From Reticulitermes speratus (Eukaryota > Arthropoda > Insecta > Blattodea > Rhinotermitidae), in contig JAJKFL010000011.1 of assembly GCA_021186555.1 (NCBI GenBank), positions 31,669,611 through 31,733,610 of the forward strand: a stretch of 64,000 nt of DNA. Reading direction: 5' to 3'. Under the pieces are notes generated by a model. The model was not told the DNA's origin and made no database searches. It worked only from the letters and a program-made list of their open reading frames with translations. This document shows positions 1-12,344 of the stretch, piece after piece. A program made the translations under genes and the position numbers. Numbering within the stretch: position 1 is the first letter of the stretch; the number at the start of each line of letters is the position of its first letter.

Positions 1-600
1 AAACCAGTCAGTTAATGTTGTACAGTGAAATAATCGCTGTTTGTTCTGAGATCCACACAAAACACATAAATACAGTCCGTACCGCGCAGTAAACACACTC
101 CGTCTCAGTTATACAAACCAGTCAGTTAATGCTGTACAGTGAAATAATCGCTGTTTGTTCTGAGATCACACACAAAACACATAAATACAGTTCGTACCGC
201 GCAGTAAAACACACTCCGTCTCAGTTATACAAACCAGTCAGTTAATGCTGTACAGTGAAATAATCGCTGTTTGTTCTGAGATCCAACAAAACACATAAAT
301 ACAGTCCGTACCGCGCAGTAAACACACTCCGTCTCAGTTATACAAACCAGTCATTATGTTACAGTGAAATATCGCTGTTTGTTCTGAGATCACACAAAAC
401 ACATAAACACAGTCCGTACGCCAGTAAACACACTCCGTCTCAGTATACAAACCAGTCAGTTAATGCTGTACAGTGAAATAATCGCTGTTTGTTCTGAGAT
501 CCACACAAAACACATAAATACAGTCCGTACCGCGCAGTAAACACACTCCGTCTCAGTTATACAAACCAGTCAGTTAATGCTGTACAGTGAAATAAGTCTG
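1..600. repeat. Tandem satellite, ~114-bp unit
   Basis: Units begin with AAACCAGTCAGTTAATG at about 1, 115, 231, 344, 449 and 563, giving periods of 105-116 bp. Copies differ by scattered substitutions and 1-10 bp deletions. The array runs off the left edge, so its true size is unknown. The last unit degrades after about 590. A single inverted unit lies at 4,149-4,240. Confidence 0.95.
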
Positions 601-1744
601 AGTTTTGTTACTGAGATCGATACAAACACAATAAATACACAGTGTGGGCAGAACGTAGAATTTGTGAATGTTAAACCTTGCGGTACATAAAGTTACCGCT
701 AGGCTTTAAAAGGTTAATAGTATACACTGTGTGTATACTGGGGGGTAAGATATACAACCTACGAAAACCAGAAACCTACTGAGTAGGGTCTTCTGGGTTA
801 TGATATCGTACAGTCTGGTAGGTGGTTACCATCACTTCGGAGGGAATCCGCTGCCTCTGTTTTCAGGGTACATTGTTCGGTAGTTTGGTATATATTGTAA
901 AGCATATTCTTTGGTAAGTTGGTAGTTGGTATTTATTGCAATACATATTTACCAGCAATTTGCCTGCACATACATGTAATTAGTCCTACACAAGCGAACA
1001 ACTGCTGACTGCCGTCGTTATGCCTATTTCTGTTGCTGTTTCTTAAAACCTAAAAGCATGTTCTTGTAAATTATTACATTCCAATCGAAACTTTTTTTAT
1101 ATAAATATTATTCCTGAGGACTGTTAAAACAGTTCTCAAGTCAAATTAAAACTTCCTTCAAGACGATTATAAACAGAATTATTAACGCTATTAATTTTCT
1201 GTTAATGGTGCAAACACACGTTAAAACAACAAAGGGTCTGCTCATTATACTGCTGATAAAGTATAAATATCCTACCTAATTAATTATCTACCACATTTAA
1301 GCTTTGGCAACAACGTAATTTAACTAATCATTAGCCATAACTTTGCTTTCAATGACACGATGGCTGGTGGTCCAATACCTACAGCATTATCAGCCATACG
1401 GGTTCGCATCTAAATTCCGTCTCCGTCGTTACAGACCCAGATCTGGCCGGAAACACATACGTCGCACGCCACGGATCCGGGTTCTGAGGCCGACACTACA
1501 GCGTTCTGTATTTATCCTATCCCTCGCAAAGAACTCAAGTTAAAAATAAATGTGCATTTGAAACCAAGCATTGCTTCACTTCAGAATTAGCAATGTAGGT
1601 TAAAACTCAATTTCCCTCTCCACCACACTGACAAGAGGAGCAACTTCTTACTATCGCATACACATGTGCGGGGCTTTTAAACGGCGCTGCGCAAGTGCTT
1701 GTAAAAACGGGCAAGAGTAGATTAGCTCAGCGCTTCAGTTGCGA
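601..1744. other. No gene recognised; degenerate repeat DNA
   Basis: AT-rich sequence without a supportable coding region. Around 800-865 a short block (CAGTCTGGTAGG followed by GCTGCCTCTGTTTTCAGG) resembles, on the minus strand, the decayed hammerhead-like arm also seen near 6,330-6,375. Confidence 0.6.
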
Positions 1745-2290
1745 TCACGCAGCGACATATAACAAGACAGGCAATGTACGTACAACGTAACATTGAGGCG
1801 CGTTCCCGTAACCACTGTTGCCGTGTAAAAGCTATAAGTATTACATATTCTGAGTGTGTGTCTGTAGCCTTAGTTATCCAGCATGCAAAGCGCATGCGCC
1901 GTGTTATATTGTCATCTGTGGCCTGTCTGGTTCTACCATACTTTTCCACTTTATCTCAAAAAACGGCACGATTTTCGGAAAAAAAAGTTATTGAACATAA
2001 AATGTATGTTTTGATTTTCTCTATAAATTTTGCCTTAAACATTCCTCATTCTAAGAAGAATTCAGCGAGACATTATCATAAACGTACAAAGGACTTCATG
2101 TAAAGTACCCGTTATTCCTGTCATATTTTAACGAAACTTGAATTTTCCCCGACAGATTTTCGAAAAATACTCAAATATAAGATTTCATGAAATGCGGCCG
2201 GTGGGAGTCGAGTTGTTCCATGCGGACAGACAGACTTGACGAAGCGCATAGTAGCTTTTCGCAATTTTGCGAACGCGCCTAAACACCGTG
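1745..2290 (+). repeat. Dispersed repeat family B, copy 1
   Basis: About 545 bp that reappears with many substitutions at 14,320-14,875 in the same orientation; part of it is inverted at 12,985-13,200. Shared blocks include CAGCATGCAA, the CTGTGGCCTGTC stretch, AAAACGGCACGATTTTCG and TTTTCGCAATTTTGC near the right end. No coding potential is conserved between copies, so a non-coding transposable element is the simplest reading. Confidence 0.75.
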
Positions 2291-2905
2291 CAAAGCGCCA
2301 CACTGTGTTTGCATGTGTTACGTTTGATTGTCACAATAAACAGCGATTATTTCCCTAACTATCATCAACCTGCTGGTCTGCGTAACAATATTCTGTTTGC
2401 GCAACAACTGGCGGGGTTATGTCTAAAGACGAGGCTGGTTCATAGTGAGGTTTGTAACACGTTTATAGTGTTTTAGTTTATAGTGTTCAAATGTAAAATT
2501 GTACAGTCTGTATAGCTGTATATTTGTATATTATGACTTATTGCACATCCAGTTGTCGCTTCGACAGACTTATGGATCCATGGAATGTATGTATTTATTT
2601 ATTTATCTGTCAAACTATACAATCTTGGAGCGCATAAAAAATGGGAAATTGGAGAATATGAAGAAAAGCTACCGGCTTTTGGTTTGGCCTACAATAAACC
2701 TCAATAGCGTTGAGATCTGAGGTTTCTATGGCGGTGCTGATTCAAGTCTTCTGGTACTTGACAGTGTCATGGTGTATTTCATTCACCAAACGACACACCA
2801 TCACATCCCAGAACACCTGAATCTTCAAAACGTATTACCCCCTTAATGTCTGCGCTTTGTTGAAAGAACAAGTTACCAGTCATTGGATGCGCACACTTGC
2901 CAAAG
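2291..2905. other. No feature seen
   Basis: AT-rich sequence with a short TATTTATTTATTTATC run near 2,590. Only small non-conserved open frames are present. Confidence 0.5.
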
Positions 2906-3192
2906 TAAAGCTAAAGCAATCCCATTACAGCCCTGGACAGGCCCTTAGGGGTTCCAGGAGGTTGAGGCTCCCAGATTTCTAGACAATCGGCACATGACGG
3001 TGGTAAGGTTGTCAGCCCTACGCACCGGCCGCCTTTACCCCCCAGGAAATATTCCTGGTAGTGACTGGCTCGACCCGAGGGCCATAGTGCGACCGAAAGG
3101 ATTATGTCAATAAAAAATGACACCATCGGAATCGAAACCGCGACCTTCCGGCTTGTAGCGCAGTGCCTCACCCAACTGCGCCACCGCTACTT
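2906..3192 (-). mobile_element. tRNA-derived SINE, family B
   Basis: On the minus strand the element starts with a tRNA-like head: box A TGGCGCAGTTGG, then box B GGTTTCGATTCC. A conserved body follows (GGGGGGTAAAGGCGGCC, TCTGGGAGCCTCAACCTCC) with a tail ending in GCTTTAGCTTT. A second copy in the opposite orientation is at 15,565-15,880. Internal RNA polymerase III promoter boxes are the usual feature of such SINEs; no full cloverleaf is kept. Confidence 0.85.
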
Positions 3193-3689
3193 GCCAAATT
3201 AGAACAGTCAAATGTGCCAGGTCCACTGCTCTCCGCATTTCATCATCCTACAAACTTATAATGATACGCTGAATACCTTCAGTAAACCAACAGGAAAATA
3301 TAACAAAACCGACCGCCAACGCGAGACTAACTGCTTCAAGAAATGTAATTACAATGAAATGACTTGCAAACTTTCCATGCAAATACCATGTCAAGAAACA
3401 TATACATAGCGCAACAATTCTGCAGGGTTCAATTACTTTTGTATAATTACCCAGGGAACCATAAGAATTGGTGCTGGAGGGAATGGATGTGTAGCTCTTA
3501 AAATGCGTAATTTTTTATACAACGTTTGTTCAAAATATTTTCGTTCTGATAAACATTTCGTGAATCAAGTCCGAGACGGCATGCGGGGGGGGGGGGGGGG
3601 GGGGGGTGGCATGGAGATCTTCGTGTAAAGTATTGTTACCGGTGAGAGATTGTGACACAAATTGGGGGTGTTAGTTTTAATATACCTGG
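3193..3689. other. No gene; 21-bp poly-G tract
   Basis: Unremarkable AT-rich DNA except for an uninterrupted G run at about 3,587-3,606 (GCATGC flank). A similar G run occurs at 41,317-41,334. Such tracts are prone to length error in assemblies. Confidence 0.7.
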
Positions 3690-3815
3690 AACTAACTCCA
3701 AAGAGTAGACTGTTCCTTAAGAATCTACTAACCCCTCAGATGGTCAAGAAATTCCCTGCATTTTATAGAACCCGAAGATTCATTACCGCGTCCACAAGAG
3801 TCCGCCACTGGGCCA
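3690..3815 (+). repeat. Dispersed repeat family A (~125 bp)
   Basis: Begins with AACTAACTCC and contains GGTCAAGAAATTCCC and GAACCCGAAGATTCATTACC, ending in CACAAGAGTCCGCCAC. The same module occurs at 13,727-13,850 (inverted), 23,505-23,635, 43,147-43,290 and 56,057-56,190, often next to an AACT or AGTT tetranucleotide run. It has no conserved coding frame. Confidence 0.8.
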
Positions 3816-3848
3816 GACGAATTCAAAATTTTAAAAAAGCTTAGCGGT

Positions 3849-4052
3849 ACGAGATCTGCGCTCTTCTGGGATATTACACAGCGTAGTGATAATTCTTTAC
3901 TGACGTTTCGGGACAACTTATCGGTCCCATCTTCAAGAAGTCCAAGCCTTGTACTTACTTGGACCTTTTGACCCTTAAAGATGGAACCGATAGGGTATCC
4001 CAAAACGTGGGCACAGAATTTGCAACTCTACGCTGCGTAACATCCCAGAAGA
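3849..4052. mobile_element. Foldback element FB1, copy 1 (degraded)
   Basis: Outer inverted arms pair GAGATCTGCGCTCTTCTGGG with CCCAGAAGAGCGCAATCTC. The left arm holds a minus-strand hammerhead-like motif at about 3,898-3,938: TTGAAGA core (first base C to T), stem II GGGAC/GTCCC, GAAAC, then GTA. The right arm has lost it (AAAAC for GAAAC). Other copies are at 17,733-17,955, 42,124-42,352 and 54,808-55,036. Confidence 0.75.
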
Positions 4053-4148
4053 GCGCAATCTCAAGCTTAGCAGTTACTTTACCTACCACCAGGTTTATAA
4101 TTAAAAAATTCTACGTTCTGCCAAGAAAGAGTATTTATTTTTTGGTAT

Positions 4149-4240
4149 GGATCTCAGAACAAGCAGTGACTATGTCCCTATATGGCATTCAGCGACATGT
4201 TTCATAGCCGAGACGGAGAGTGTTTACTGCGCGGTACGAA
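4149..4240 (-). repeat. Single inverted unit of the 1-600 satellite
   Basis: Read on the minus strand this 92-bp piece follows the satellite order (CGTACCGCGCAGTAAACAC, CTCCGTCTC, and TTGTTCTGAGATC at the far end) with about one substitution every five bases. It is an isolated diverged copy 3.5 kb from the array. Confidence 0.75.
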
Positions 4241-4246
4241 ATAATT

Positions 4247-5788
<1,542 letters not shown>

Positions 5789-5930
5789 GTCTTCTGGGAC
5801 GTGACGCCGTGTAGTTTTGTGGATAAGTACCAGCGTTTCGGAGGATGTTGCTACCTCCATTCTTCGGACAGAAGAGTGGAAACGTCGGTATGTATCTACA
5901 TGCATTCACGTCACATCCCAGAAAACAGTA
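5789..5930. mobile_element. Foldback element with hammerhead-like arm
   Basis: Arms CTTCTGGGACGTGACG and CACGTCACATCCCAGAA are complementary. On the minus strand the left arm reads CCGAAGA (U4 to C), stem II GGAGG/CCTCC, GAAAC, loop GCTG, GTA. The core substitution probably makes it inactive. Related decayed pieces are at 6,305-6,375, 44,330-44,560 and 57,235-57,470. Confidence 0.6.
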
Positions 5931-6782
5931 GCAGTCTTCACAAACAGTCCTGTTTTTTGTGAACTTGGTACATCTTCAGCGCCAACTGTTAAATAGGTGA
6001 TTACTGTTTGTTAGCGTAACATTACAATATTACTATGTAATTACTTCTTCTGTTTACAATTTAATTTTTAGGAGTAAATAAGTTAACGGCCGTAATGATG
6101 TTTTCATAACATTTTCATGTTATCTTTCACAACGAAAGTCATAATCCACTCCATCCCATGCATTCCCACACAACATAAAAGTCCCAAGTTTCGTTTCATT
6201 TTTAGGGTGCACTGAAATGGGGCACCACGCTTGGACACTTCCTTTATGAATGCAGGTTAGGCTCATTTACATTGTAAACATGACAAGACTATGAAGATTA
6301 CTGCCCCCTCAGATGTGACTCCGTGTAGTCTGGTACCCCTGGAAGGAATCTGCTGCCTCTATATTCAGGATAAATGAATAGCATATGATTATCTGCCTGT
6401 CCTGTACAAGGACAGAGCAATTTCCCCCAGAACATTGGTAGGTATCTAGCAAACAATACGGTCACATACCGCATTCCACCTCAAGTATTACAAGGAAGAC
6501 CACATGCAGACACAACCTTACATGGGCAAGGCAATGCACTTTGAGGTTTAACTGGTTCATTTACATGGCGCGTCAGATTTATGCAATAATAAGCTCAGAG
6601 CAGTCCGAAAGATCTATAATGTCCTGTAACTGATACCACTTTGATTTGAAAACTGGAAAGCTACTGACAGCTTCTATTCTAAAATTATATACATTTAAAG
6701 AATGTGAAAAATGTGAACTGCAGCACGATAAAGCTGTAAAATAGAAGGCACAGACAATTAATATAGCTAAGCATATACATAC
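5931..6782. other. exd intron 1 sequence, no other feature
   Basis: Lies immediately 3' (minus strand) of the exd exon donor. Contains a relic foldback arm around 6,305-6,375. I found no second exd exon on the minus strand between here and base 1, so intron 1 exceeds 6.7 kb if the gene is intact. Confidence 0.6.
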
Positions 6783-6982
6783 CTCGCTTGGGCTTCGTCC
6801 AGTGACTGATCCGTGATATTCATAATCTGTTGAAGAATCTCCCCAATATCTTGCTTTCTGGTTTCCTGATCAGGGGTTGTTGGGCCCCCGTGGTTCGGAT
6901 CCACAGGTTGCATTCCATACCCTTGAGGCATCATTCCAACTTGAGAGGTAACTGGGTGCATCATGCGACTCTGTTCGTCCAT
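6783..6982 (-). CDS. exd: Extradenticle / PBX homeodomain cofactor, first coding exon
   Basis: The first 66 codons plus two bases are present. The peptide starts MDEQSRMMHP, passes through MMPQGYGMQP and ends DIGEILQQIMNITDQSLDEA plus QAR. This is the N-terminus of the PBC domain of the Extradenticle/PBX family, TALE homeodomain proteins that bind DNA with Hox partners and move to the nucleus with Homothorax/MEIS. The exon ends at a GAG|GTATGT donor in phase 2, where PBX genes continue with lysine-histidine. The start is chosen by homology; an in-frame upstream extension to about 7,129 has no family counterpart. The rest of the PBC domain and the homeodomain lie beyond the left edge. The gene runs opposite to the secreted-protein genes downstream. 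Confidence 0.93.
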
Positions 6983-9420
6983 AATAATATTAGCAGCTGC
7001 AAGCACTAACAACAGACGCGCACTTGGAAACGCTGCAGAACAACCACTGACACCAGCTGAACTAAAACACCAAATATGTTGTTTTGTTGCTTTCCGGTAT
7101 GAAAATTTACCGTCACCATACAGCACCACGATTCGATCACTACATACAGCAGTATCACATGCGTCCTACGCTACACTCAGTACAGAACACTAATAAAATA
7201 TGGAGTTTGGGTACAATAGTTTTGACAGGCAGGCAGGGGGCACGATTTGGGGAGGAGGGTCTCGACAGTATGCCACTCAAAGTCCGAACGCCATAAAACC
7301 TTCAGTCCAAGTGCCATTTAGGGAAGTGAGGCTTTGAAAAGCAGCCAATGAGAATACGAGTTTGCGCGTCTGTTTTCTCGCTGAACGCTGCCAGTCACGA
7401 CAGCGCCACCTCCTTGGGCATGAGGATCTACCGCGCAGACACCCGTCACAATGTCTAACTCACTATTTTAACAAAACTATAGCAAAAATACACAACTCTA
7501 TTTCCAGATATGTACTTCCCTTATTGTATAAATACTTTTACGATACCTTAAATGTAGTAAAACAAGTCTAGTCTTCGTTATACCATGCATCCACACACAA
7601 ACCCATCCACAACAACCTTTGTGTCAGTCTCTGTTCTGACGCTCCGCCCACTGGAGGAGCTGCGACCAAGGTCATTTGGCTTCCATATCCTTGTAAAATA
7701 GAACTCAATATACACAAAGTTTATTACTATTAAATATCCCACTATTTATGATTATTACAACGCTTATTCTTTGATTCCCTTGCACATAAACTCCTATTCC
7801 ATTGAGTGAGAAACCTCCCGTCTAAATACAAGTCATGGCGCCTCATGGTAACTTACGTCATCGTAAACCGGCCTAATGACAGCCATCATGGCTGCCTGGG
7901 TTGGGTCATGCTGATTCAAAACAAACCACATACCACCATGCACCCAATGTTATACGTAATATTTCTGTGGTATTTGAGCAAACGGTTAATACTGAATTAT
8001 AACTATAAAGTGCTGTGTGCTGTTTGTGTTGTGTTGGAAGAAAGTTACGCGTTCTGGTGGCGTGCGGATTATCTACGAAATACTAGGTTATACCCTCCGT
8101 GGCGTAGTGATGGCTGGAAGGAGGAGCGAGTAGCAAATAAATCAATCGCGGGACATTTCAGTAAAACTCCCCTTCTCGAGCAACGTAAATGTCGGGGATA
8201 GTTAACAGAACTCTGAAAAATCAACAGTGCAATGTTTAGTCCCGCATTATTCTTCTATTAACGTGTTAATTTTAGAAATAGAAAAATAATCAGAATTACC
8301 ACAGTGTCTTTTTGAAAACTGTTTAGTACAAAAGACATTTATTTTTTATAATTAATTTTATTTTCTGTATGGTTTATTTCATGATCCTGGCAGTAACCCA
8401 GAGCATATACCGTGAAATGGTAAGATTATAACTGAATAATTAAGTTGTACGAATCCGTTGTGCTGTAATTTGACGTGGTATTCCGACATTTTCGTGGAGG
8501 GGCTGAAGAAAACCTCGAAAACCTCTGAGGATAGCTGGTACCCGGGCTGAGATTTGAAGGCATGACCTCGCGAGAAGGAAAGAGCTCGTCCTGCACTGCA
8601 GCGTCCGGTTAGGTTATCGTGAAACACCTATTTGCCAAATTATTCATCAACACCGCTGCATCAAAGCAAATAATCAACAGAATTAACGTGTTTTTAAAAT
8701 GACATTCTGTACTTAGACGACAATAGAAATATATTGGGGATTCTTATTTACGATTTTTACGTATAATTCACTTCACTGTTACTCTTCTAATCTGTAAACT
8801 AAGAATCCGGTAATACATAATTTTATTGACAAATTAAAAATTAAACTTTTTCACACATCGTCAGTAACAAATCCAATGATTGCATGTAAGCGCCATCACG
8901 TAGCGAAGCTGCTTAATTATTCGCGTAGTTACAGGGATTTCACCGGTAGATGGCAGAAGGCAATGGCTCCGCTTCCAGTACTTCGATCGATACTGTAGCT
9001 CCCTGTCATAACTTCAAAGACATCGTTTGTTTACATGCAGATTCTTAAGCCAGACAACGTCTGCGAAAAGTTGTTACTGTATCAATAGGCCTGCCCAGTT
9101 TAAATTTACTCTTTGAAGTTTCCGTCTGTTCGAGTGTACTGGCTTCGACTGACGTTTCGTCAAGAACTGAAGAATTGAGTCTCTTACCACGCATACCTGA
9201 TGAGTGCAATCCAAGTTGTACTGATATCAGTAAAGTGTTTACGAATTGTAACTAACATATTACTGTACTGTCTTAGCCTCCCACATTTAAACAGACAATT
9301 TCCGATACACAGTGGATCAAGAACCCAACAGAGAGATAGCCTGCAGCTTTAACGTTTATACGTTTTGTACTCTTAATATGCACCTATATTGTTAATTTGT
9401 AATATGTAATTTATAATTAA
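6983..9420. other. Upstream region of exd; no further gene recognised
   Basis: The first ~200 bp are probably exd 5' untranslated sequence. A GC-richer block at about 7,340-7,450 could belong to its promoter, but I see no clear TATA box or initiator. A tRNA-SINE-like piece may lie on the minus strand near 8,500-8,630 (TTCAAATCTCAGCCCGGGTA), too decayed to call. The remaining open frames show no recognisable domain. Confidence 0.5.
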
Positions 9421-9700
9421 GCCGATCCAGTGGCCGTGCGGTCTAAGGCGTGTATCTGCGGCCGCTCGCTTACTAGGATCGTGGGTTCGAATCCCACCGG
9501 GGGCATGGATGTTTGTGTTGTGTTTGTTGTATAAGGACGGTAGCATGGAACGTAAAGTCACATGAAGGACGAAAAGGATTTAAACAGTTAAAAAAATGGA
9601 TCAAAGGGGAAAAACCCCGGACAGGCAAAAAAAAAAAAAAATCCCACCGAGGGCATGGATGTCTGTCTGTTGTGAGTGTTGTGTGTTGTCAGGTAGAGGT
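9421..9700 (+). mobile_element. tRNA-derived SINE, family D
   Basis: Head with box A-like GTGGCCGTGCGGTCTAAGG and box B GGGTTCGAATCCC, followed by CACCGGGGGCATGGATG. A second copy of only the box-B end (CCCACCGAGGGCATGGATG) begins at about 9,641 after an A14 run, so two insertions or a dimer are present. The sequence is tRNA-like but lacks an intact cloverleaf, hence SINE rather than tRNA gene. Confidence 0.75.
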
Positions 9701-9845
9701 CTCTGCGACGAGCTGGTCCCTCGTCCAGAGGAGTCCTACCGACTGTGGTGTGTCTGAGTGTGATCAAAAGAAATTACAAAACCTCGACACTGAAACGGGA
9801 AATCCGGAGTAGGTAGAAGAGGACGACTAAAAAAAATAATTAAAA

Positions 9846-9888
9846 ATTCCCTGATGACGATCCCAGCAAGGGATCGAAACATGCCGGA
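9846..9888 (+). ncRNA. Hammerhead-like motif, cleavage triplet mutated
   Basis: Core CTGATGA at 9,851-9,857, stem II GATCCC/GGGATC around AGCAA, GAAAC at 9,876-9,880, then AT and GCC. The expected GTC is GCC (base 16.1 U to C), breaking the closing pair of stem III. Stem I is TCC/GGA. Probably an inactive relic. Confidence 0.5.
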
Positions 9889-10133
9889 CTGGTTCACAGC
9901 GCCTGTATTGTAAATATAAAAACGTATAATAATAGTGCATCTGTCGGTCAAAGGCTGTGTGTTAACATATTACGCTGGAACCTTGTAAGATAAGGTTATG
10001 GACGACCCTACAAACCTCGTCCTTTCTACATGCCTAACCCTTGTGAACCCTATTTTATTAAACGTTAAGCTTATAGTAATTATGGAGCTCCCAAATTTTA
10101 AAACATTTTTAAACACATAGTACGGATGCGTGG

Positions 10134-10395
10134 TGGGCCGCGATAGCTCAGTCGGTATAGCGACTCACTACGGGCTGGACGGTCCGGCGATCGAATCCCG
10201 GTGGGGGCGAGATTTTCCGCACCGGTCCAGACCGGCCCTGGGGCCCACCCAGCCTCCTATACAATGGGTACCGGGCCTCTTTCCCGGGGGTAAAGCGGCC
10301 GGGGCGTGGAGTTGATCACCCACTCTCATCTAGTGCCAGGGTTAAAGAAAGAGTAGACATATACCTCTACTTCCTCTCTGTGCCTTTAGGGCAGA
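10134..10395 (+). mobile_element. tRNA-derived SINE, family A, full length
   Basis: Box A TAGCTCAGTCGGTATAG and box B GGCGATCGAATCC form the head. The body carries TGGGGCCCACCCAGCCTCC, GGGTACCGGGCCTCTTTCCC and GGGGTAAAGCGGCCGG, ending in the pyrimidine-rich ACCTCTACTTCCTCT. Minus-strand copy at 18,205-18,462. Truncated copies are at 34,574, 37,548, 43,700, 52,848, 56,610, 58,640 and 60,040. It is the most frequent SINE here. Confidence 0.9.
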
Positions 10396-11090
10396 TTATA
10401 GGGTGAACTCAACTTTTTAGCATGGATGCATAGGCCTAGAACTAATTAACCAACTAACTAATTAATCGACTAACTAACTTCAAACGGGAGAGTCCTTTTT
10501 AATGTACTAATTGTCGCTGACCTAGCCACGAAACCCTTGCATTGTATGCAACCTGAAGTTTCATTACCGTGTTCACAAGAACCCAACACCGACCCAAATT
10601 CTCAACCAAGTGAATCGAATTTATACACTATCATCATGTTTGACCATTTCTTCTGCTGCCATCTTCTCTCATGTCTTCCAAACGGACCCTTTCGTTCAGG
10701 TATTCCAAAACAACACTGGTGTGCTCTATTCTGCCCCATGCGTCCTTCATGCCCCACCTAATTATTCTTAAATTGATCACCCTAATAATTAAATTTGTCA
10801 CAAGGTTCTAATGATGGAGTTCGTTGTTATGCAGCGTGCAGTGAATACATGTGAATACGTAAGTACTGTTTATTCTGTGTTAGTGCTGCGACATAAGCAG
10901 CACGTACAAGCACTGTAGCTGGGAGCCATCTATGAAGGAGTGAATGAAACACAAGCGCCTATACAGATATAACCCGCAGCAACAAGAGTACGCCACAAAT
11001 GTCTCTGTGTGACGTAGTCCACACATTCTAGTTTCCAAGCGCTACAGACGAAGGTACTTAAACTGCAATGGACTTAGTCACAGTAGTAAG
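10396..11090. other. No gene; short relics
   Basis: Holds a run of AACTAATT-like tetranucleotides at 10,440-10,480 and a partial family-A dispersed repeat at about 10,550-10,590 (GTTTCATTACCGTGTTCACA). Nothing else recognisable. Confidence 0.5.
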
Positions 11091-11240
11091 ACAGCCAGCA
11101 CGTTTACTGTTTAAACGTGCTGGCCTTATACTCCTTTGTTCAGATAACTCCCTGATGATAACACCCCGGTGCCGAAACATGTAGGAGTTTTATACTTATG
11201 AATGTATTTTATTAAGAGCATAAATTGGTTAAGATATTAA
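11091..11240 (+). mobile_element. Half of foldback element FB2
   Basis: Matches the right half of the complete element at 12,345-12,650: CGTGCTGGCCTTATACTCC, the hammerhead-like motif, then GTATTTTATTAAGAGCATAA and GGTTAAGATATTAATT. The left arm is missing, so this is a one-armed copy. Confidence 0.75.
11146..11189 (+). ncRNA. Type I hammerhead-ribozyme-like motif
   Basis: Stem I 5' strand AACTCC (11,146-11,151), core CTGATGA (11,152-11,158), stem II CACC/GGTG, GAAAC (11,174-11,178), two-base stem III loop, GTA (11,181-11,183), stem I 3' strand GGAGTT. Stem I is a perfect 6-bp helix. Two A changes at 11,160-11,161 weaken the base of stem II relative to the copy at 12,546. A pyrimidine sits between the core and stem II, as in all copies in this window. 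Confidence 0.6.
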
Positions 11241-11269
11241 TTATAAGAATATGCTTGCTTGCTTACTTG

Positions 11270-11948
11270 CTTGCTTAGTCGTCCTCTTCTACCTTCCGGT
11301 GTTGAGGTTCACACGAGGGATCTCCATGCAGATCTGTCCCTAGCCTTTTTCCTGGCCTGCCTCCAGTCCACTCCTCTCTCCTGGAGTCCTCTCCTTACAT
11401 TTTCTTCCCACTTCACTCTTGGTCTTCCTCTCTTCTTCCTTCCTTCCTTCTGGTCTTGCTTCAAAGGCTTGCTTAGGGTATCTTTGGTCATCCATCCTAC
11501 ATACGTGACCAAACCATCTCAACTGGGTTCTCTCAATACGCTCCTGTAATGGTTCCACCTGCAGTTGTTCTCGAATTACTTCATTTCTGATTCTATCCCG
11601 TTTTGTTACCTTTTCAACTCTTCTCAAAAAGCTCATTTCTAAGGCCTGTATTTTACTCCTATGTGTGTCCAATAAGGTCCATGATTCACAGCTGTATGTT
11701 AATGTTGGTATGTAAATTGCCTTATACACTGCTATTTTTGTCTTCCTATCTACTTCTTTTTTGTTAATAAATCCTCGGTTAATTGCGTAGTAAAGTTTTC
11801 CGGCATTAGTTGTTCTATTAATCAGTTCCTCATTCATCTTTCCGTCTTCACCAATTGTTGCTCCCAAATATTTAAAACTTCTAACTTGTTCTAATATTGT
11901 ATCTCCTAATAAGAATATGCAAGGCATGAATAACATAAAACATAACAC
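11270..11948 (-). pseudogene. LINE reverse transcriptase, C-terminal fragment
   Basis: The minus strand encodes the end of a non-LTR retrotransposon polymerase. VRSFKYLGATIGEDG is followed by YKAIYIPTLTYSCESWTLL and then LRWFGHVCRMDDQRYP, the well-known 3' region of LINE ORF2. One frameshift near 11,450 moves the reading to the overlapping frame (GRKKRGRPRVKWEENVRRGL), which ends at about 11,309. No catalytic YADD motif remains, so the copy is 5'-truncated and dead. Clade assignment is uncertain (RTE-like by general resemblance). Confidence 0.85.
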
Positions 11949-12130
11949 AAAAATTTATCATGTAAGTCTGTGGAAAAAAAATAAAAACATTACGTCTAGG
12001 AGGACGAGACGAATTGAGAAATGGCGCACATGTACGAGTTGAGAAATGAATATGAAATTGTATTAAATATGATCAGCTTCGTGGACCAAGTCCATTGTCT
12101 GGTGTTTTAAAATAGAAGTAACAAGTAAAA

Positions 12131-12172
12131 AACAATATTTCGGGGACAGGATCGGCCCCCATCTTCAGGATA
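12131..12172 (-). ncRNA. Hammerhead-like motif, variant stem III
   Basis: On the minus strand: core CTGAAGA, stem II GGGGGC/GTCCCC (6 bp including one G-U), then GAAAT instead of GAAAC and GTT as the triplet. Stem III would be A-U plus U-G. No foldback partner was recognised. Confidence 0.4.
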
Positions 12173-12344
12173 ATATAGTAAGAGCTACTTAGACTTGAGA
12201 GACAAAGCCACTCTGATACTCCGGTATACTTTAAAACAACAGACGATTGACAAAGTCCAGGAAGGCAATGATCTTACACGTGACATACCGTCGTCAGAAT
12301 CTTATAGAATTAACCTGCAGTTAGGCAATATCTGCAGGGAATAA

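Noticed and set aside
7806-8201. 131-aa frame upstream of exd
   Set aside because: No recognisable domain, signal peptide or splice context; chance frame.
9421-9500. Candidate tRNA gene (box A and box B present)
   Set aside because: No complete cloverleaf or paired acceptor stem. The body that follows and the repeated box-B end are SINE-like. The same reasoning applies to 10,134, 18,462, 31,500 and 46,031.
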